Positions 1 through 8,983 of a DNA stretch of 64,000 bases are shown here, in pieces (the first letter of the stretch is position 1; each line of letters begins with the position of its first letter). Under the pieces are notes generated by a model. That model made no database searches, was not told the origin of the DNA, and saw nothing but the letters and a program-made list of their open reading frames with translations. The translations under genes were made by a program, and so were the position numbers. Source of the DNA: Chitinophaga sancti (GTDB lineage Bacteria; Bacteroidota; Bacteroidia; Chitinophagales; Chitinophagaceae); NCBI RefSeq assembly GCF_034087045.1, contig NZ_CP139247.1, forward strand, positions 496,001 to 560,000, written 5' to 3'.

Positions 1-20
1 TAAATATTTTCCGTATCATA

Positions 21-2555
21 TTATTTATTCCAATTTGAGAAATCATAAATCTTATAACTCACCTTATCATCTTTGTCTTGTGAAAAATGAAATATTTTAC
101 TATTCGTAGTTTGATTATGGTAAAAATCTGAATATAAATAATAACGTCCTGTCTGGATCTTCACCCCAAGATAATTAAATAATGTAGGATTACTAGATCC
201 AGTAAGTCCTCGTCCAATCCACCATTCCTTTCGAAAATTCCCTTGCTTAATTTCCCAAGAAGCATTCTTCAGTAATATCCCTTCATTATTAAAAGGAAGA
301 TAAACACTAATAGTCAACTGCACGTGATGTGCTATACCAGCTTTTTTCCCTTCCCGATGAGACAACAAAGATATTCCTCCTGCTTCCATATCCTCCTTGT
401 TTATGGAAAGAGTATTACCCTTAGTTTGGAAATCAGGAGCACCAGATGTACGAAGTACATCATTGGCGTAAATATCAAAATTGTATGCCTCATCCTTCGC
501 TGCATCAAATTTCTTTGCTCCTGTAATCCATTTAAAAGGAAGACCGTTATCCTTTGAGAATTCCAATATTGAATATAATGCCAGATCATCACAGGTGAAT
601 TTCTTTTCCTCCGACTCATATTTTTGGATATAATCCTTCAAATGGTTTTTATACTTAGTAATAAAACCATCATCCCATTTATTGTATATGGGCCATACAG
701 TATCTCCCTTAATATCACTATATAGTAAAGGTGCATCGTTCAATACTGCATACTGACTCCATCCCACCCGCGGGTTGGGATCCAGATTCCATCTTCTCCC
801 TAATCTCGGATCATACTCCCAAAACTCAGCTGTATAACTATTGCCTCCATCCTTTATCTCATCCGATTTTTCCTGGCCATTAAAACCATACCTGTACCCA
901 CGACTGCTATAACTTCTGTCTGGCTGAATCATACCAAACGGATAATAATCATTCGCATTCAACACCAACGCTGTATTATCTGATTTCAGTTCATCACTCA
1001 CTGTAGCGACAACATTACCTAAATGATTGGACAACTCATACTGCTTCTTATTAGTAGCCCCCCATAATGCAACTGTACTACTAGCATTAGCAGACATACT
1101 CAAATCAGGATACCATGCACCCAAACGACCGCTACCATATAATTGTTGCTCTTCCCAATAAATATTGGCATCACCATTTTTATTTCCATAGATCGCCAGC
1201 ACATTACCAGTCGCATCTCTCACATACCAGGTTTTATCCACCTGTGAATCATTGGTATATGACTTATAAATACGGTTACCATCTGCATCATACTTATATT
1301 CAATTGTGCTTCCATCTGCTTTGGTAATTGTCCTGATTTTACCATACGCCGTCCAGGTAACATTAGCTAAACCTCCCTCCAAATCACTTACCATATTCCC
1401 CATCTTATCATAACTATAGTTATTATCAGACTGAGACTTCAGGTCCGCCGTACCATAATCGTGCGTTGTAATAGCATCTGTAACCTGCGATAATCTATTA
1501 TTCAACAAATAACCTGATGCATCCCTAATATACCCATAGGTCAGTTTATCCATCCCCACATTCTTACCATTTGCACCACTACCATTTCTGTCATAACTCA
1601 GGATATTACCATTACCATCATAAGTCACATCTTCCTGGTATGCAGTTCCAGCAGTTGACGCATTCCATGAAGTAGCCCCAGCGGTCAACGGATGCTGATG
1701 CATTGCCTTCATACGGTTCAACTGATCATATCTATAACTATACCCCACTGTATTCCCAAACTGAGCAGATGCAACAGTCATACGGCTGATATTGCCATTA
1801 TACAGGTTATGTCCTGCAGCTGTGCTAGCAGAAGACTGCCAACCTAAAGGCATGAATTGCTGATTACCAATAGACGTGTAGTCGCCTGTATAATAGTCTA
1901 AGGAATAACCAAATACACCAGGTGCAACTACACTGTGTACATTACCTGCCAAACCATCCTTACCCATGTCATTCTCTGTATTCAGGTACTGACTGTTCAC
2001 ACCTTTCACCCACCCCTGTAAGGTATAGGCATAATCCACACCCTGCACTAATTGCTTATTTCCTAATTCCATGCGTGATAAAGGACCATGTAAATAGTAA
2101 TTATACAACACATCAGTTTTAGGATTCTCAATCTCCCATCCATCAGAGCTCACAGATTTAATACCCGTAAGCGATTTTATCACCCTGTTATCTGCATCAT
2201 ATTCATAACCATAATAAAACTGATCCGTCTTGGCATTATTATCATCAAAGTGTTGATAGCGCAGTTTATTTACTTTACCAGACACAAGATCATAATTGTA
2301 TTCTATCTGTTTGGTTCCCAGTCCATCAATCTGTTGCCACAGGGTCTTCACCATACCTATCTGATCATAACTATAATATGTCATCTGCGGAGTTGAAGAT
2401 CCATCCTGATAAGATTTTGCAGATACCCGCTTACGCAGGTTTTCCTGTGTATAACCAAATCCATCATATTGGTTATCATACCATATATGCATAATCAGGC
2501 CATTGATACCAGAGGATGCAAATGCAGTCAGGTTCGTAGCAGGTACATATGCCAT
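21..2555 (-). CDS. RHS repeat protein, 3' part with C-terminal toxin-like tip
   Basis: The 844 residues are almost all YD/RHS-type repeats (YDADGNR-like units) up to about residue 500. The RHS core follows at about residues 505-615, with NHLGNV, YYPFGM and YGFNGQEK motifs. The last 225 residues are a unique tip of the polymorphic-toxin kind. The tip has a Cys in TCDDLA (about residue 654) and a later HHVQL (about residue 743), which could be the Cys/His pair of a papain/NlpC-like hydrolase; that is inference. Family members normally have a signal peptide and well over 1000 residues before the core. Here there is no signal peptide and the ATG at 2555 is only the first Met after an apparent junction, so the gene is 5'-truncated and may be silent. 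No immunity gene can be identified, because the window ends just past the stop. Confidence 0.85.
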   Translation of the reverse strand: MAYVPATNLTAFASSGINGLIMHIWYDNQYDGFGYTQENLRKRVSAKSYQDGSSTPQMTYYSYDQIGMVKTLWQQIDGLGTKQIEYNYDLVSGKVNKLRYQHFDDNNAKTDQFYYGYEYDADNRVIKSLTGIKSVSSDGWEIENPKTDVLYNYYLHGPLSRMELGNKQLVQGVDYAYTLQGWVKGVNSQYLNTENDMGKDGLAGNVHSVVAPGVFGYSLDYYTGDYTSIGNQQFMPLGWQSSASTAAGHNLYNGNISRMTVASAQFGNTVGYSYRYDQLNRMKAMHQHPLTAGATSWNASTAGTAYQEDVTYDGNGNILSYDRNGSGANGKNVGMDKLTYGYIRDASGYLLNNRLSQVTDAITTHDYGTADLKSQSDNNYSYDKMGNMVSDLEGGLANVTWTAYGKIRTITKADGSTIEYKYDADGNRIYKSYTNDSQVDKTWYVRDATGNVLAIYGNKNGDANIYWEEQQLYGSGRLGAWYPDLSMSANASSTVALWGATNKKQYELSNHLGNVVATVSDELKSDNTALVLNANDYYPFGMIQPDRSYSSRGYRYGFNGQEKSDEIKDGGNSYTAEFWEYDPRLGRRWNLDPNPRVGWSQYAVLNDAPLLYSDIKGDTVWPIYNKWDDGFITKYKNHLKDYIQKYESEEKKFTCDDLALYSILEFSKDNGLPFKWITGAKKFDAAKDEAYNFDIYANDVLRTSGAPDFQTKGNTLSINKEDMEAGGISLLSHREGKKAGIAHHVQLTISVYLPFNNEGILLKNASWEIKQGNFRKEWWIGRGLTGSSNPTLFNYLGVKIQTGRYYLYSDFYHNQTTNSKIFHFSQDKDDKVSYKIYDFSNWNK

Positions 2556-2842
2556 GGAAGAATGTCCGTACGATAAAAATCACAGAGCAACAATATAGTA
2601 AGCAGGAATCCAGATTTGTAGCGATGCTGAAAAGGTATGAAACAACGATGTCTGCAGCGGCTAAAAATAAAATGATAGATGATGATCTAAATAGTTATTC
2701 TTCTAAATCTCTTTACGCAATGCTAGTATCAGAGTGTCGGGAGAATAAAATACTGCATAGATTAAATCGTGAATCAGGAGGTGCCGTATATGCAGGATAC
2801 ATTACCCTTTTAAAATGTTTTGACGAAATTATTGCGAAATAG
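2549..2842 (+). CDS. hypothetical protein, probably 5'-truncated
   Basis: A 97-residue reading frame on the plus strand, rich in Lys, Glu and Ser and probably helical. I do not recognise a family. It ends 7 bases before a strong hairpin terminator, which supports a real transcribed 3' end. Its ATG overlaps the first codons of the minus-strand RHS fragment, and both frames seem to lack their natural 5' ends. The most likely reading is that 2549-2570 is a rearrangement junction joining two 3' gene fragments head to head. It could instead be a small intact gene; no good ribosome binding site is visible. Confidence 0.4.
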   Translation: MPWKNVRTIKITEQQYSKQESRFVAMLKRYETTMSAAAKNKMIDDDLNSYSSKSLYAMLVSECRENKILHRLNRESGGAVYAGYITLLKCFDEIIAK

Positions 2843-2848
2843 TGTTAG

Positions 2849-2907
2849 TAATGCAAAAATCCTCCTATCAAAAATATCATCATTTTGATAGGAGGATTTT
2901 TGCATTA
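2849..2907. terminator. bidirectional terminator hairpin
   Basis: Perfect 25-base inverted repeat (2849-2873 and 2883-2907) with a 9-base loop. The stem is GC-rich in the middle (CCTCCTATC) and A/T runs flank it on both sides. It sits between the stop of the plus-strand ORF at 2842 and the minus-strand fragment ending at 2932, so it can end transcripts from both. Confidence 0.85.
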
Positions 2908-2931
2908 TCAATGACTCCCTTCGTTATAGGT

Positions 2932-3261
2932 TTACTTATATGTATACTCATATTTACCATCTGGAGAGGTGAGCGGCTTGTCAGGTAACGGGGCATCAGC
3001 GATATTTTCAGATCCCTTTTCAGCCACTGCCACAGTAATTTGCACTCCTGATCTCCTGGTAATACCGTTGTTTTAATTCCAGGTAAAGTTCACGGTATGT
3101 ACGCAACTCCACATCCGGGATACGACAGCTCTCCACAGGAATACAATAGCTCCAGTTATCACTGGTCGTTCCTTCTCCCTGGTTCACACTATTTTTTAGT
3201 TCAAAGAGGGTGAATTGTAAATTAATAAGGTAAGTATTTAATAATGAAACAAAAGCTCATC
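2932..3261 (-). pseudogene. fragment of a large RHS-locus secreted protein
   Basis: Two overlapping minus-strand frames can be read. The upstream one runs through FELKNSVNQGEG, CIPVESCR and LRTYRELYLELKQRYYQEI. The downstream one runs through TVAVAEKGSENIADAP and ends SPDGKYEYTYK-stop at 2932. Switching frame around 3060-3080 gives one continuous C-terminal region like those in big Bacteroidota proteins coded beside RHS genes. The family assignment is from memory of such sequences and is tentative. The 5' side is lost about 30 bases before the IS element at 3294. The stop lies 25 bases from the bidirectional terminator. Treat it as a frameshifted remnant. Confidence 0.5.
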
Positions 3262-3293
3262 TTTGAAATGCTGACACTTCTGCCTAATAACTA

Positions 3294-5013
3294 GGGTCTG
3301 CTGAATAAGTTTTCCGATGAATTATATTTCATTTTGACACCTTGCTATTTACCATTCCATACGTCTCATATATCGAGGTCTAAGTTGTGCATCCGGGCAA
3401 CTCACCATTATCGTTAAATAACCCTCTGTTACCAGCCAGTAATAGATTTGGAGTAATGACAAAAAAGAACCTGCTGCCAGTTTAAGCAGATTCATAACAA
3501 AGTAAATAGACATCACCCAACTCTCAGCTGTATCCTTAAGACGGGCCTTGATCTTACCCAGACCGTATGCATTTTTCCCCTGTCCAAATTTCCCTTCAAT
3601 CGCATTTCGTTCCGGCATCTGCTTTTGCAATAATCGCTTTTGCTGCTTACTATCTGATGAGGGCCGACCCAATGGCTTGCCAACATAACGGATCCCTTTT
3701 TCCTTCATGTATCGTCGGTTTTCACGTGTGCCGAACAACTGATCTCCTAATACCCGCTCCGGATAACACCCAAACAAGCGTTTATGGGTTTCCAGGCATT
3801 CGATTAGTAATCCTCCTTCATTGTAATTATCCCAACTCAGCTTCTCAATATGTGTGTAACCATCTTTCAACAACACCAGTTGCTTGCTGCCAAACTCCGT
3901 TGATACGCGGTCTTTGCCTCTCGGCATCGGACGCACATGCGGTTGATAGATACTTACAATCCGATCAGATATTTTCTGTTCTCTTTTCTTATACATCTCT
4001 ACCTGCTGACGATACATTTCCTGGATCACTTGTATTAACGTCCACTCTTTCGGTTTCAATGTCTCCTTAAAAGTAGGTCCTGTTTCAATCAGCCAGTTGA
4101 TATACTTTAAATCCCGCTTAACATATTGCAATTGCTGACGGATACCCCTGCGTATGTCTCTTTTGCTTTTGTTTTTCTTTTTGGCAATGTTCAAATATTG
4201 CTTCCTGGCTATATTGCGATACATCCGCGGCATAATCAGTTCAGCAGCCAGACATCCCCGCTCTATTATCCCTTCCAATTGACGGCGCCCCTCATTTAAT
4301 AACTTAATATCCGTTGGATAATCGATCTGTTGCTCTGACACCGTCGCGTCTAACATCAATGTTCCTGATAGTCCTTCAGATGGCGTTTCTTTTACTATCT
4401 CTGCATCCGCCTGGCAGCCAACTTTATTGCTCTCTCCTCCATCCCCATCACTTTCATCCTTACTGCCGGCATCCGATGTTTTCTCTTCTTTCGCTTTGGT
4501 TAATCCCGCTTCCTGCAAGATAATCTCATTCAACCTGGACATCACCTCTACGCCTAACCGTTTTCTAATACTGACCATCAGCGATGCATCAAAGGGAGCT
4601 TCCTGTTGAAAACTGCTTAGACCTACAAAATATTGCAGATATATGTTTTCTGTGATCTGCTCTACTACCTCACGATCGTCTATATTCAGTATATGTTTGA
4701 TGATCACCGCACCAATTACCATCCGCGCACTCAAGGTTGGCGCTCCGAAATCAGCCCGCATCTTTTTATAATACACATCCGCCAGTTTGTCCCACGGAAT
4801 CTTTGCAGCGAGTATAACCCACCTGTTGGAAGTGGATAACTGCTGCGAGAAGGGTGTGGAAAAACCTTCTAATGTCAATTGTTTTGCAGGTGTATAACGT
4901 ATCATGGCTGCATGCTTTTGGAGATGATTCATTCAATATTTATACACTATTCAAGCAAAAAATAGGCCATACAACATTGATTAACAATAGATTAATACTT
5001 ATTCAGCACACCC
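3294..5013 (-). mobile_element. insertion sequence, IS1182/IS5-like, complete
   Basis: The ends are 17-base inverted repeats, GGGTCTGCTGAATAAGT at 3294-3310 and its complement at 4997-5013 with one mismatch. Both sides are flanked by TA (3292-3293 and 5014-5015), which fits a 2-base target duplication. The element is 1720 bases and holds one intact transposase gene on the minus strand, with 81 bases between its start and the right end. Nothing in it looks broken, so it may be active. The right end has landed at the 5' side of the reading frame that continues to 5843. Confidence 0.85.
3349..4932 (-). CDS. transposase, IS1182/IS5-type DDE
   Basis: Catalyses transposition of the element at 3294-5013. 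The 527-residue protein has an N-terminal DUF772-like region (PTLSARMVIGAVIIKHIL, about residues 65-85). The DDE core follows: first Asp in LMLDATVSEQQ (about residue 195), second in RVLGDQLFGT (about 400), and Glu in RNAIEGKFGQGK (about 445). Between domains there is an acidic Ser/Asp/Gly-rich linker at about residues 150-180 and a basic insert. Length is normal for the family. The ATG is the first one inside the right inverted repeat. It has no neighbours within the element. Family name is given from motif recognition; IS1182 versus a related IS5 group would need a database match. Confidence 0.9.
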   Translation of the reverse strand: MNHLQKHAAMIRYTPAKQLTLEGFSTPFSQQLSTSNRWVILAAKIPWDKLADVYYKKMRADFGAPTLSARMVIGAVIIKHILNIDDREVVEQITENIYLQYFVGLSSFQQEAPFDASLMVSIRKRLGVEVMSRLNEIILQEAGLTKAKEEKTSDAGSKDESDGDGGESNKVGCQADAEIVKETPSEGLSGTLMLDATVSEQQIDYPTDIKLLNEGRRQLEGIIERGCLAAELIMPRMYRNIARKQYLNIAKKKNKSKRDIRRGIRQQLQYVKRDLKYINWLIETGPTFKETLKPKEWTLIQVIQEMYRQQVEMYKKREQKISDRIVSIYQPHVRPMPRGKDRVSTEFGSKQLVLLKDGYTHIEKLSWDNYNEGGLLIECLETHKRLFGCYPERVLGDQLFGTRENRRYMKEKGIRYVGKPLGRPSSDSKQQKRLLQKQMPERNAIEGKFGQGKNAYGLGKIKARLKDTAESWVMSIYFVMNLLKLAAGSFLSLLQIYYWLVTEGYLTIMVSCPDAQLRPRYMRRMEW

Positions 5014-5015
5014 TA

Positions 5016-5843
5016 ATTAGAGATTATATAAAGAAGCCAATTACTATTAATCAAATAACATCTGGAATTTCTTTAGTTAAGACTAATAATCAATATCTTG
5101 GAAGTGATTATCATTACTCCTTTATTGCAAAATTATTATGTGAAAATTATAATAGAATTACTCATGTTATGCTATATCGAAAGGAGAACAATGATAAAGA
5201 TGCAACTTTTAAATGGGCATATTACCCAAACACTAAGCCTCTCCTAATTGAATATGCTTTAGATGATTTCTTATTTAATCACCTTAATTGTGTGGAATAC
5301 AAGCAATTTATTATTGCGCAATTTCAGAATTATTTAAGCAATTTTAAAAATGAATTTAATCAATTAGACTTACTAGGTTTTTTTAATGTTTTTAAAATCT
5401 TACAGCCTTATTTAAAATATGATGAATTCGACCTGGTGAGTGTAGTAGGTGAAAAAATGCTATTACTTTCTAATCTAATTCCCTTTTTTAAATTTGAAGA
5501 ATATTGCCCCTCAGGCTATAAGCAATATGTGGAAAATCCCAAAAATTTGGATAGTATATTTACACGAACATATTATTTAACTTTTCAAAGGCAGAAAAAA
5601 GAATTAGGTGCAAGATCATTAACATTAATGATGATGCAAATATTTCAAAGACATTTTAAGATGAATATTACAGACAGATACCCATTTGTATCAAATGACT
5701 TTTCGCAGTCAGAAATAGAAAGTGGTGAACATCCCTCTATTCAAACAAGAACCAAACAGGATAAGGAAGAAAGAATTGAAAAAAAGAGAAATAAGAATCA
5801 GATAAGAATTGCTGAGAGACACTTTGTTAGGCTCTTTAAATAA
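5016..5843 (+). pseudogene. hypothetical protein, 5' end cut by the IS element
   Basis: An open frame of about 275 codons continues out of the IS right end to a stop at 5843. The DNA is very AT-rich. The protein is Asn/Phe/Tyr/Lys-rich (DDFLFNHLNC, FNVFKILQPYL), ending in a charged KEERIEKKRNK segment. I recognise no family. In the IS the frame is open back to a GTG at 4854, so a hybrid product is possible. The sequence left of the IS is not open in the matching frame, so simple insertion into an intact gene does not explain it; either the IS sits just upstream of the start or a deletion removed the 5' part. No convincing start plus ribosome binding site is seen after 5016. Confidence 0.45.
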
Positions 5844-5861
5844 AACAGTATATCTAGTGAT

Positions 5862-6407
5862 TCAAATTATTGGAATAATATATTTCTCGCCCCTACACTG
5901 AAAACATATTCCATTCTGTACATTGAAATAATCTGGGATATATCCTTTACCATTACATTTTGGACATGGTTCATATTCCAGTTCAGTTGATTCATCCCCA
6001 CTATACACTGGCACTTTATGATGCAGATGAAACTCAGTATGGCAGTGATTACAAAAGGTGATTAAATCTTCATTTTTATAATCCCATGGTAACCTGTTTA
6101 AAATGTATCTGGTGTGATGAACCTCTAGGTGATAATGCTTATCAGCAGAAACAAAAACACTATTAACAGAAGCTGTATCACCACCTAAATACACAACTCC
6201 ATTATCTATAAGCCAAAGATGCTCTGTCTTTTTTGTAATAGGATCATAATTATCAATAGTATCTTTCTTCTTACATTGCGTACATTGAAAATTATCTCTT
6301 TTAATAATTTCTTCCCTCTTAGACATCCATTCATTAGTACTGAGGTATTGACTATAAGTGAGATGTTTTCCCTCATTATTAAACAACAACAATTCTTTTA
6401 AGGGCAT
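5862..6407 (-). CDS. HNH-like endonuclease with C-terminal CxxCxGxG zinc finger
   Basis: The product is about 181 residues if started at the Met of MPLKELLLF (6407); the frame is open to 6491 but that extension looks like filler. An early CTQCKK pair, then HLEVHHTRYI, the W-D-Y-K-N-E-D-L segment and FCNHCHTEFH form an HNH nuclease core with structural zinc cysteines. The tail carries CPKCNGKGY and CFQCRGEKY, a DnaJ-type zinc-binding pair. The fusion suggests a nuclease with a nucleic-acid or protein-binding finger. It sits 20 bases from the convergent 3' end of the truncated ORF and beside a recombinase remnant and defence-like genes, so a role in mobile-element or phage conflict is a reasonable inference. 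Confidence 0.75.
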   Translation of the reverse strand: MPLKELLLFNNEGKHLTYSQYLSTNEWMSKREEIIKRDNFQCTQCKKKDTIDNYDPITKKTEHLWLIDNGVVYLGGDTASVNSVFVSADKHYHLEVHHTRYILNRLPWDYKNEDLITFCNHCHTEFHLHHKVPVYSGDESTELEYEPCPKCNGKGYIPDYFNVQNGICFQCRGEKYIIPII

Positions 6408-6589
6408 AACACAAATATTGATTAGGTAATATACATAATAATAGGCAGATGCAGCTATATGCCAGTTTCCCCCAAAAAATTTCCAACCCAAAATTTTAAA
6501 GCATATATAAGTATATAGCGTAAGTGCATCATCATTAAGACCACCCCTCTTATTCTACCACTAGTAAATACTAAGGTTTGGGGTCTTAC

Positions 6590-7043
6590 CCTTCCCATCC
6601 TTCCGGCACTTATAATACCACAGTGATTTTGCTTTGACTACATAACCTGTAAATGGCTGGTTGCAGGTATCACATTTAATGAAGATCTTAAGGGGCACAG
6701 CGTCTTGTTCCTTTTTATGTGGCACTCCGTATCCTCCCGAACCCTGATGAATGTTATTGACCTTTAAGAAGATTTCAGGGCTGATCATCTTCTCATGGTC
6801 ACCTTCGACTATTTTACCTTCCAATAACCCGTGGTTAATCATACCGCTATAGAACGGCCGTTTAAATATCTTAGTTAACTGCTGCTTATACATTTTTACT
6901 CCCATCGCCTTCAGCCTGGAAATAATTTCCTCATTCTTCATACCCTCCGCCTTCCAGATAAATGCCTTCTTTATCTTTTTTCCCACTTCGTTTACAACAA
7001 TTTTGCGTTGGCCGTTAATTTTCACTATATCATATCCCTGTGG
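6590..7043 (-). pseudogene. internal fragment of a large serine recombinase
   Basis: Nearly the same sequence as the middle of the intact recombinase at 20503-22146 (about residues 185-335 there). It covers the recombinase domain (KKIKKAFIWKAEGMKNEEI) and part of the zinc ribbon (CDTCNQPFTGY). Only a few substitutions are seen in the shared protein, for example Cys/Ser and Ile/Val. The catalytic serine domain and the coiled-coil C-terminus are missing. At DNA level the match stops abruptly at about 7043 (after CCCTGTGGTGG) and at about 6590. A 154-codon frame survives (6561-7025) but cannot make a working enzyme. It marks an older integration event of the same element family. Confidence 0.9.
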
Positions 7044-7051
7044 TGGTCCGT

Positions 7052-8719
7052 TTACAGGCCTGCAGTATCAAAATAAGACTTTGTAAAGGCCGAAATTTTC
7101 TGATGCCTTTCGGCTATTTCCTGTTCAGTCCACTGAATTTTTTCACGGATCTCTGTGTAACTTGAAAGTGCCGTATCCTGAAAAAGCTCACGTTTCTTTT
7201 CAAATGACTTATTGCTAAACTTGCTGTTTTGGTTCACTGTTAAAAGCGCAAGATTGCCTGCTAAATGAAGGAAATTGTTCCTAAAATCTTCGGTATACTG
7301 CTCCTCTTTTGGATTTTGCGGTTTGATATGTTCTATTGTATATCCTTCATATTGTTCCTTGTCCAGCAGAGCACCTGATTTGTTTGCAATCCTTATGGCA
7401 TTTTCATACTGCCAGAGTACAAACTTTATCGTATTAGGGTCATAATGCCATTTCCCATTACCAAAGTAATGGTGAATAATGTTTTTAAACCTATCTTGGT
7501 CATTCCAGTACCAGTTAAATCCAATTTCTGTTGCCTTTTTTATATCCTGGTAAAGCCGTTCTATGTCGTATCCATCTTTGCCGCTAAAATAGTTTTTTGC
7601 ATAAGTTGGCAAATGGTCACTCCGGTAGTCACCTAGCTTAAGCTTAAAGCAAAGAACTTCGAGCAACTTTAGAATTTTAGTGTAAAAATCGCCTGAGGTT
7701 TCCCCTTTGTAAAACAATGTCAATAAAACCAGTTGCCATTTTACTTCGTTCCCGACAAGGAAGAGATTAGCAATCTCAATGTGGGCCTTATTTTTTACGA
7801 TGCTCTTGGCGCTTAGGCTTAGACCAGCAAAATTTTCAAAAAAGCCTTTAATCCATTCCAGTTTGTCACTTTCATGGATGAGCTTTTCTTTTATTGATTC
7901 TATATTTCCGTTAATACTGTAAAACAGGCTGGAACTATAATCTAACAGCTCACTTTCAGTAAAATAACCTTCAGTAACTTCGAAATAGCGATATGTACTT
8001 GCAACAGCAGTCTGAATATCCGCAATGATGCTGTTTGCTTGTCTGACGTTTTCGCTTTGGATATATACCTGATGCATGAGATAAGCTTTAATGATCTCAA
8101 ACCGCGAAAGGTCCTTTCCTCGATTATTTTGGTACTCAAAAACCTGCGTAGCCTCGACTTTACTGCAAATAAAAAAAGTGCTGATTACCGCTTCCTCTAA
8201 GGTTTGCTGAACGGCATCAATTGTAAATTCATCCACATCAAGTAAATACTGTTCAAAATAACTGAAAGCCTCGATTAGTCTTCTTTGGGAAATGGTATCC
8301 GTATCGTCCTTTTTTGACATTAAATGTCTTTGTGTGATCTGTTTAAAGACAATCTGGTCGTCTCCAATTGTTCTAAATACGTCTGTTAAGTAGGTAGATT
8401 GTATTTTACTAACTTCTTTTCCCTTTTTATTTTTGATCTTGGCAATGGCCGAAAGAAGTAGAATTGTGGTGGTGAGCCGCTGCTGACCGTCGATGATATA
8501 AAGGGTGTTGTCCACTTTTTCAAAAAGAAACTGACCTAAATAGTAACGTTTGCCGCGTTGCTCCAGCAAATCATCCAGGAATTGCGAACATTGTTTTCTT
8601 TCCCAGCTATAGGCCCGTTGGTATTCTGGAATCCGTATGTTTTCTGCGTTAGTAAAAAGTGTCTGGATATTTTCGGTAAATATATTTTTAGCCTGCAGTA
8701 TATTTTGAGTACTATTCAT
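7052..8719 (-). CDS. DUF262/DUF1524 protein, GmrSD-type nuclease
   Basis: 555 residues. The N-terminal DUF262 domain has IPEYQRAYSWE (about residue 30) and the ParB/Srx-like DGQQRLTT motif (about 75), which in relatives binds and hydrolyses nucleotide. The C-terminal DUF1524 region has the HNH-like EHIKPQNP (about 466) and GNLALLTVNQNSKFSNK (about 495-512). Known members such as GmrSD are type IV restriction enzymes that cut glucosylated DNA; others are anti-phage nucleases. Length is typical and no defect is seen. The stop lies only 9 bases from the recombinase fragment at 7043, so this gene was probably carried in by, or inserted into, that element. ATG at 8719 is the natural start (MNSTQNILQ). 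Confidence 0.85.
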   Translation of the reverse strand: MNSTQNILQAKNIFTENIQTLFTNAENIRIPEYQRAYSWERKQCSQFLDDLLEQRGKRYYLGQFLFEKVDNTLYIIDGQQRLTTTILLLSAIAKIKNKKGKEVSKIQSTYLTDVFRTIGDDQIVFKQITQRHLMSKKDDTDTISQRRLIEAFSYFEQYLLDVDEFTIDAVQQTLEEAVISTFFICSKVEATQVFEYQNNRGKDLSRFEIIKAYLMHQVYIQSENVRQANSIIADIQTAVASTYRYFEVTEGYFTESELLDYSSSLFYSINGNIESIKEKLIHESDKLEWIKGFFENFAGLSLSAKSIVKNKAHIEIANLFLVGNEVKWQLVLLTLFYKGETSGDFYTKILKLLEVLCFKLKLGDYRSDHLPTYAKNYFSGKDGYDIERLYQDIKKATEIGFNWYWNDQDRFKNIIHHYFGNGKWHYDPNTIKFVLWQYENAIRIANKSGALLDKEQYEGYTIEHIKPQNPKEEQYTEDFRNNFLHLAGNLALLTVNQNSKFSNKSFEKKRELFQDTALSSYTEIREKIQWTEQEIAERHQKISAFTKSYFDTAGL

Positions 8720-8983
8720 ATGATATATAATTTTATAAATTGTTGAATTTTACGGGTGAAAAGGAAATAAAAGTATGATAGTACTTAATTCCGGATGTAT
8801 TATATATATAATAGCTGGTATTGTTACCATGACCTTGCTATCTTTGGTTTATCAATTAATTGAAAGAATATAAATAATACAATTGAAACGTTTTTTGCCA
8901 ATGTCTCCACATTTCGTACCTATTGTATCACATTAATTGATCTCGAATAATAATGCAGTGGTTAGATTAATGTTTATTACGTC

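Noticed and set aside
3567..4070. 167-codon plus-strand frame inside the IS transposase
   Set aside because: Antisense shadow of the transposase; no family features.
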